From: Rhynchopus euleeides | Taxonomy: Eukaryota; Euglenozoa; Diplonemea; Diplonemida; Diplonemidae | Length of the DNA: 64,000 nt | Reading direction: 5' to 3' | Assembly: GCA_963210315.1 (NCBI GenBank) | Contig: OY723290.1 | Span: forward strand, 1,860,001-1,924,000 | Part shown: positions 58,560 through 64,000 of the stretch, one piece after another | Layout of the letters: every line of letters starts with the position of its first letter | Position numbering within the stretch: position 1 is the stretch's first letter | The notes under the pieces: model-generated | The model's database searches: none | What the model was told of the DNA's origin: nothing | Seen by the model: the letters and a program-made list of their open reading frames with translations, nothing else | Position numbers and translations under genes: made by a program

Positions 58560-60095
58560 ATGGGCGGATTCCTCAGCGCACGCCTGCCTGTCACCCCCCA
58601 GGCACACAGGAAGAGGCGTGGCGGGATGCGTGGGGTCGGCGTGTATGGCTCGCTGTTCGCCATCCTTCTGTTCTGCGGGATGCTCTACCAAGCTGTGATG
58701 TACATGCTGGTGGTGGAGCGGGCTGCTGAGCAGCGCGCGGAAGCGACCCCCTTCACGGTGCGGTGCCAGGCACGCCGGGAAGACTTCCGGGCGCGCAACC
58801 CACACCTCTTCCCTCCGAAAGGCGCGGAACGGCCTGCACTGCAGGAGGGCGCAGCACCGCCACTCGACATCGACAAGACTGTGAAATACCTCCCCTCTGA
58901 ATACCCCGTGGAGAGCTTCATACGGAGTGCCTTCCGTGACGAGGGTTTTTCCGAGGTGCGCGACAGCGCCGCCGCGACGTTTGTCATCGGGAAGGCCTCT
59001 GCGCAGATCATCAACTGGCAGGTCTGCAGGGGGGTCTCGAAGCACAACCACATCCCGGGGCAGCGGAGCATAGTGACGAAGGACGGGCTGACGGGGTCTC
59101 TGGCTACGGCTGACCGGTTAGGCAGCCCTGTCTCCCGCATGACACACATCGTGTCCTCCGTATTCTATAAGAAAAGCTACGCAACGGCAAAGCCGCAGGA
59201 CTGCGATGCCTGGATGCAGGAGGTGGATGCCCTCGACTTCGACCTAAACCCCCAGGAGCTGAACCGCCCGCAGTACATCAGGAAGGCTCTCCGTGGTGGG
59301 CACAACGGGAAAGGGTTGTCAATCCTCACAGGCTCCGATGTGAAGAGGGAGCTCAAGAGGTATCGCGAGACCCACGCCTGTCCCGGAGGCCAGGTGTTGG
59401 TGCAGCAGTTCCTCCGCACGCCGTATCTGGTGGAGGGGAGAACCTTCAACCTGCGGCTGTTTATGGTGGTGCTGCGGACGAAGCCTGCCCTCGCGGCGTA
59501 TTACGAAGGGTACCTCCGCCTGACGAAGAGCAAATACGATGTGGATTCGAAGAGCAGCCGCGCCTTCATATCCAACTCGGAGAAGGTGTGGGGGAAGGCG
59601 GGGAGGGATGGGGGCTCGGGGGGTGCCCTGAAGCACTTCTGGATGCTGCCGGAGCTGTGCAGGTATATGCAGAAGCAGGGGGACCTGCCGGAGGCGTATC
59701 GGCAGAGGGAGGACGGGGCTTCGGCGTATCTCGATGAGGTGCTGCGGCCACGTATCATGGGGGTGTTTTCGCACATCTTCCGCGTCGCGCAGAAGAGCCT
59801 AAGCAGCGACCCGCAGTATTTCGGGGTGTATGGTGCGGATATGACCTTAGAGGCGGGTTCGCTGCGGCCGTATGTGTTTGAGGTGAATTATTCACCGGAG
59901 CTGTCCCGTTTCGTCCCTCTCGGTGCGGTGCAGAATATGTACAGCGACACGGTGACGGCACAGCTTGCCCTGCTCCGGAACCAGACTACGCCCTGGGATG
60001 CGCTTGCCTCAGAGCTGCGCGCCCCGGAGAGGTTCCACATCCTTGCTGACGATCAGAAGGGCTTCACGTTTTCCCGCCCCGACCTCTTTGAGTGA
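58560..60095 (+). CDS. membrane-anchored tubulin-tyrosine-ligase (TTL/TTLL)-like ATP-grasp protein
   Basis: The 511 residues begin with a short basic cytosolic tail (AHRKRRGGMRG) and one membrane helix at about 27-52 (GVYGSLFAILLFCGMLYQAV). A luminal-looking TTL domain follows: FVIGKASAQIINWQVCRGVS, HNGKGLSIL (glycine loop position), VQQFLRTPYLVEGRTFNLRL (TTL-type QRYI..PLLIDGRKFDLR), and GVYGADMTL...YVFEVNYSPEL (the metal-binding E-V-N). TTL enzymes add amino acids to tubulin tails in the cytosol. An N-terminal anchor in type II orientation would put this one in the secretory lumen, so the substrate is uncertain. The open frame extends 133 codons upstream, but that text is low-complexity and the Met before the basic tail is preferred. 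Confidence 0.85.
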   Translation: MGGFLSARLPVTPQAHRKRRGGMRGVGVYGSLFAILLFCGMLYQAVMYMLVVERAAEQRAEATPFTVRCQARREDFRARNPHLFPPKGAERPALQEGAAPPLDIDKTVKYLPSEYPVESFIRSAFRDEGFSEVRDSAAATFVIGKASAQIINWQVCRGVSKHNHIPGQRSIVTKDGLTGSLATADRLGSPVSRMTHIVSSVFYKKSYATAKPQDCDAWMQEVDALDFDLNPQELNRPQYIRKALRGGHNGKGLSILTGSDVKRELKRYRETHACPGGQVLVQQFLRTPYLVEGRTFNLRLFMVVLRTKPALAAYYEGYLRLTKSKYDVDSKSSRAFISNSEKVWGKAGRDGGSGGALKHFWMLPELCRYMQKQGDLPEAYRQREDGASAYLDEVLRPRIMGVFSHIFRVAQKSLSSDPQYFGVYGADMTLEAGSLRPYVFEVNYSPELSRFVPLGAVQNMYSDTVTAQLALLRNQTTPWDALASELRAPERFHILADDQKGFTFSRPDLFE

Positions 60096-60314
60096 GACTT
60101 TTCTCTTGTAAGCCGCTTGAGGGGGTGGGGGAGGGGAGGGAGAGTTGTCTCGCCACCCCACCCGGCCCCCCCCGTCCCCTTCTTGCCTTTCTTTCTTCAG
60201 TAGTGTGATTAGCTTTTCGAGTTGTAGGGTGAGTTTAAACCTTCCAAAACATATTCAAAACCTTTCCTGAGGAGCCCTTCCCCAAAGCCTCATGCGGAGG
60301 GGGGGGGGGGGTTA
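60096..60314. other. short gap between the TTL-like gene and the TA element
   Basis: G-rich stretches and a G16 run ending at 60311. Must contain the TTL-like 3' UTR. Confidence 0.4.
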
Positions 60315-61462
60315 GGGGGGGTCAAATGGGGGTGACAAACACGATTTTTCAAAAAACCGGCGCAGAGGCCCCAAAGCCCCCGTAAACCCTCCAAACCCCC
60401 CCAGATCGGTCCGGAAACCCATCGAACCCCACTTTTCCACCATTCCGGGCACCTCAGGTGCCCGAATTGGGGTACCTAAATTTTGTGCCACCGTTTGGTA
60501 CCGTACAGTGCCACTGTGTGGGAGGTTGGAAAAGAAAATGCCCCAACACACCACATCTGAGGGTTGCAATGCATGTTGCTTGCCAACCACGTCATCCGGT
60601 GGGTGTCAGGCGCTATGTAGGTGGCATTAGCCAGGTCTTCGATGTGTTCTGGCTTGTATATATACCTCCCTGCCTGCGGCACAGGCACTGCCTTTGTCCC
60701 CCACACCAGCCACAGAGAGCGTATTGTACTCGGTCCACGGTTGCTGATTCATTGTGATGCGTTGTATCCTCGAGTGAACGTCACACACTAGTGGCACCAC
60801 CACCCGCCATCCGAGAGCTGTATTGACTTTGCGCGCTTCCGTTGTATTCACCTCGCCACGCATATTGCACCGTTCAGTACCAGTGCTCTTGGGCCAGGCA
60901 AAGTAGACCGCAGCAACTACCAATTCTGGCACAATGGGTACCACGACAGCGCACTTCATGTGTTCCCGGAATGTACAGCTCGTGTTGCAACAGTCGTTGT
61001 CAACACATCCCGGTTGTGGAGCACTGCTGCACAGGAATCACACGACCATCCGGACTCGTTCCCTACCTACAGGCAGCCTCCCGGTGCATGGTGGCAGGGA
61101 GGTATATATACAAGCCAAAACACATCGAAGACCTGGCTAATGCCACCTACATAGCGCCTGACACCCACCGGATGACGTGGTTGGCAAGCAACATGCATTG
61201 CAACCCTCAGATGTGGTGTGTTGGGGCATTTTTTTTTCCAACCTCCCACACAGTGGCACTGTACGGTACCAAACGGTGGCACAAAATTTAGGTACCCCAA
61301 TTCGGGCACCTGAGGTGCCCGGAATGGTGGAAAAGTGGGGTTCGATGGGTTTCCGGACCGATCTGGGGGGGTTTGGAGGGTTTACGGGGGCTTTGGGGCC
61401 TCTGCGCCGGTTTTTTGAAAAATCGTGTTTGTCCACGTAAAAGGGTGGCATTTGACCCCCCC
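60315..61462. mobile_element. TA-flanked non-autonomous element, copy 2, inverted relative to copy 1
   Basis: The reverse complement of 22790-23936 with only scattered differences (for example T8 for TTTTCTTTT at about 61230). TA lies at 60313-60314 and 61463-61464. Both copies keep long inverted repeats, about 360 bp each, around a non-coding centre. High identity implies recent mobilisation or gene conversion. Confidence 0.88.
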
Positions 61463-61599
61463 TAGGGGGGGGGGCAGGGCTGTAAATAAGGTTTGGGGGT
61501 CAGGAGTCGGGAGTCGGGAGTCGGTTATTTACAGTCACCTAAGGTACCTGGGGTGGGGGGGTGGGGGGCGGGCGGTCTCAAACCCTACTCAATCCTGCG

Positions 61600-61830
61600 C
61601 GCATCCTGTAGTACTGTGGCTGCTTGGTGAGGCTAGCGCAGCAGATTCGACTTTGCTTCTCCGGGCTCTTAGCACAATGACACGTACTCCACGAACAACA
61701 ATGCTCTAGGGCAAACAAACCGCGCACGGCCGGGGTTGAGCTGCTTGGCTCCGTGCTGGCGGCAAACAAGGGGCTGTAGGTAAGTCTACCATTCACAGGG
61801 GGCAGCCCACGAACAAAAGGGGAGAGGGGA
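61600..61830 (-). repeat. retrotransposon 3' tail, second copy
   Basis: On the minus strand this matches about 17180-17410, the region downstream of the RT ORF, at roughly 85-90% by eye. Shared landmarks include GTGAATGGTAGACTTACCTA, CGCGGTTTGTTTGCCCTAGA and CTGCTGCGCTAGCC. It lies just downstream of the hAT gene and on the same strand. Either a 5'-truncated retrotransposon landed there, or the hAT transcript shares this tail. Confidence 0.75.
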
Positions 61831-62004
61831 AAGGGGTCGCAGCGGCACTCAGAGAGGCAGTGATAGACTCCTCGGGCGCCATAACGCTGACAAAAGGGGG
61901 TCAGGGGAAGGAATAACAGCAAACCCGCAAAAAGGGGGAGGCGGTCGAACCCAGGAGCCGACCTCTCCAACCATATTTACACAACATGATGGGTAACACA
62001 CAAT

Positions 62005-63999
62005 CTAACTTTCCTCGTCGTCATCGTCGTCGTCCTCCTCATCCTCCTCATCCTCCTCATCCTCCTCGAGCTCCTCCAGTTCCTCCAGCTCGTCCTCCTC
62101 CTCTTCCTCGTCCTCCTCAGGTTCCTCCGCGAAGATGTCGATCTCAGACTGACGAAGTCGCTTGGCGATGTCGTGGAGCGGCTCACTCTCATCTTCGGCC
62201 TTGCGCTTCCTCCCACCACCAGGTGCCCGCCGCTGTCTTTCAGCAAAGAATATGCGCATACCCCGGTGGATGAAATCCCGAGTGGCTTCCACATTATCGG
62301 GGTCGGGGCCGCAGCGCTTCACAAGCAGCTCGTCGCTCAGCTTCTCCACCCCTACTGTGCTGCGCTGGGCGGGTGTGCGGTTCCGGAGGATCCCGAAGTC
62401 CCCCTCGCATGCCGAGCTCGTCGGCGACGCCATGCAGAGTGCCCCGCGAATGGTACGGAGTGTGGGGAGGTAGTCGGGGCGGGAGCACAGCTCTTCCTGG
62501 CGTAGCTTCCAGAAGCTGGCAAAGGAGAGCTCTGCATCATCCCGAATCCGGCCCTCCTTGATGTACAGCCAGTGCTCCATAGCAGTCGATGTTGCCTCGG
62601 TGTTGTTCATGATGTAGTAGAGGCTTTCGAACTGCTCGTTTGCACTGCTGTCTGTGACACCGGTCGCGTATGCCACACCTGCCACGAGCGCTGCTGCATA
62701 GGAATGATCACAGAGGATGCTCTTTGGGTGCAGCCCTTTGACCAGCTCGCCATGGCATCCAGGCCGCCAGTTCTTCTTCATCTCCCCGAATGCGCGGAGT
62801 TGGAGTTGAGCCTCAAGCAGGTAGGGGATCACATTGGCACCCCGTTCTGCGCGGTACTGAGCGACAAGCTGGGGGCGCTTTGCAAGTTCAAAAAACTTGC
62901 TGAAATACTCAAGCGCCCGCTTGAACTTTGCGCCCTGCAGCCTTGTCGCGAGCGCCCGACGGGCCCTGGTGCGGGCTCCCTTCTGTGAAGCAGTCTTGTT
63001 TTTGGAAGATGCAGCACGGCTGTGAAGTTGGTCGTTTCGCAGATGAGTCACCCAGTGTTCGCGCATTTTTCCCGCCTTCCGCAACGAAGTACACCACTTT
63101 GCTTGCCAGCGGATCCGCCACGACCCGCATGGCTTGTACGCGCGCCCCCCTTTCTTCATGACAGCCCTTTTCAAGGTACGCCGCATCAGCCCCGATTGGC
63201 GAAAGATGGTCTGCACAGCACGCACCGTATCACTGACGTACTTGAAATCAGGGTCAGTTTTCAACGGCTTTTCCACACAGTTCTGGATGCGATGGCCGAC
63301 ATCCTTGATGTAGAGGGATGGTGCACCGACTGCCTCCTCGATGCGACCATGCAGCCCCGTCTTCTGCCCCGAGATCGCACTTCCATCGTCTGCGATGATG
63401 CCGCACAGATGCTGGATTTGAAGACCGTATTCATGAAGAAGAGATACTAACATGTCGAAGAGGGTTTTTCCACTCGCAGAGAGGTCCGCGTCATCACCGT
63501 CGGCCTGGTCCGCGTTCGCTGCTGCAGCTTCGATACTCACAAGCCCAAGACAGCGCTCTACAACACGGCAGTCGTCCGACACCCATCGCAGGCGGAACGT
63601 GTATGATTCTTCACCACCAACCTCGCTGCCATCGAGGAGCAAAAACAGCGGCATGCCCTCCTGAACTGTTCGTGACACAGACGCGATGGACTCCGCAACG
63701 ACCATGTTCTTCCACACCTCTAACATCGCCGTGATGTGGGGGCGGTTGAGGTATTGGTTATTGGGAGGGAGTGGAACACCTTGAAGCCGCTCTGCTGCAA
63801 GCCCCGCAATGATCGACGCATGCGGCCGCCCCCCCCGGATGTCCACGTACAACCGGGAGTGCCAGGCGAAGAGGCCGTGACGGAGCTCGTCGTTCGTCAC
63901 TTCCTCCTCTTGCAGCTCGGGCACCACAATCGGCGCTCTGTCACGGCCAGGCGGAGATGAAGCTGCAACGGTTTGCAGCACAGACACAAGCGCAAGCGC
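62005..63999 (-). CDS. hAT-superfamily transposase-like protein, 5' end beyond the window
   Basis: At least 664 residues are open to the window edge, and no ATG start lies inside (the first Met-like codon is a GTG). The DDE/RNase-H-like core shows PLFLLLDGSEVGGEE (first Asp), LCGIIADDGSAISGQKTGLH (second Asp) and VGHRIQNCVEK, as in ZNF862-like hAT proteins. After a helical insertion, the C-terminal dimerisation segment ASPTSSACEGDFGILRNRTP corresponds to the hAT SSA..ER.FS motif and keeps the Glu. It ends with a basic stretch (RRAPGGGRKRKAE) and a long acidic Glu/Asp tail, which is unusual. The intact frame suggests a recent or domesticated copy. Terminal repeats are not visible in the window. 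It would act in the nucleus. Confidence 0.8.
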   Translation of the reverse strand, partial: ALALVSVLQTVAASSPPGRDRAPIVVPELQEEEVTNDELRHGLFAWHSRLYVDIRGGRPHASIIAGLAAERLQGVPLPPNNQYLNRPHITAMLEVWKNMVVAESIASVSRTVQEGMPLFLLLDGSEVGGEESYTFRLRWVSDDCRVVERCLGLVSIEAAAANADQADGDDADLSASGKTLFDMLVSLLHEYGLQIQHLCGIIADDGSAISGQKTGLHGRIEEAVGAPSLYIKDVGHRIQNCVEKPLKTDPDFKYVSDTVRAVQTIFRQSGLMRRTLKRAVMKKGGRAYKPCGSWRIRWQAKWCTSLRKAGKMREHWVTHLRNDQLHSRAASSKNKTASQKGARTRARRALATRLQGAKFKRALEYFSKFFELAKRPQLVAQYRAERGANVIPYLLEAQLQLRAFGEMKKNWRPGCHGELVKGLHPKSILCDHSYAAALVAGVAYATGVTDSSANEQFESLYYIMNNTEATSTAMEHWLYIKEGRIRDDAELSFASFWKLRQEELCSRPDYLPTLRTIRGALCMASPTSSACEGDFGILRNRTPAQRSTVGVEKLSDELLVKRCGPDPDNVEATRDFIHRGMRIFFAERQRRAPGGGRKRKAEDESEPLHDIAKRLRQSEIDIFAEEPEEDEEEEEDELEELEELEEDEEDEEDEEDDDDDDEES

Positions 64000-64000
64000 T

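Noticed and set aside
61930..61975. tRNA-like T-arm (GGGTTCGACC followed by a T run) on the minus strand
   Set aside because: No acceptor, D-arm or anticodon stem can be drawn around it.

Overview
The window looks like nuclear DNA of a unicellular eukaryote, a free-living protist or microalga that I cannot place further. Genes are widely spaced, GC-rich and mostly uninterrupted. Two of them carry short GT-AG introns (153 and 149 bp). Much of the intergenic DNA is mobile-element debris, poly-C/poly-G tracts, CT repeats and GC hairpins. No operons, tRNA, rRNA or CRISPR arrays were recognised. Recognisable host families are an alternative NADH dehydrogenase, a serpin, CRIPT, a METTL9/DREV methyltransferase, a TTL-like ligase and a receptor with tandem kinases.

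Layout. 1-5.2 kb: piggyBac-like (TTAA) element ends, a decayed ORF and a 31-bp minisatellite. 5.2-6.9 kb: mitochondrial NDH2 with one intron. 7.3-10.6 kb: a CACGGTGG-ended transposon carrying a broken gene and a histone-H2B-like ORF, then another decayed gene. 10.8-17.5 kb: a repeat-bearing ORF inside an inverted-repeat element, then a 5'-truncated non-LTR retrotransposon polyprotein (RT, CCHC/restriction-like endonuclease, two OTU-like plus zinc-cluster modules). 17.6-24 kb: hairpins, a second CACGGTGG element with a broken gene, and a TA-flanked element with long inverted repeats. 24.8-28.7 kb: two secreted proteins. 31.2-32.3 kb: serpin. 34-36.2 kb: two more CACGGTGG elements, one a 0.9-kb mass of TACATGTA-type palindromes. 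36.9-44.7 kb: CRIPT, METTL9-like, and a Golgi-type glycosyltransferase with an intron. 45.4-48.4 kb: a DUF4116-repeat gene split by an 831-bp insertion with an 18-bp target duplication. 49.0-53.1 kb: receptor with a tryptophan/glycine-repeat ectodomain and two kinases. 58.6-60.1 kb: membrane-anchored TTL-like protein. 60.3-64 kb: an inverted near-copy of the TA-flanked element, a retrotransposon 3' tail, and a hAT transposase running off the window.

The host genes look like independent housekeeping, secretory or signalling functions with no obvious shared pathway. The most coherent unusual signal is the mobile DNA. Four elements share CACGGTGG termini and 2-bp target duplications, one supported by a related uninterrupted site inside this window. 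Two of them appear to encode related acidic-tailed proteins. The retrotransposon polyprotein with a duplicated OTU-zinc module is the second.
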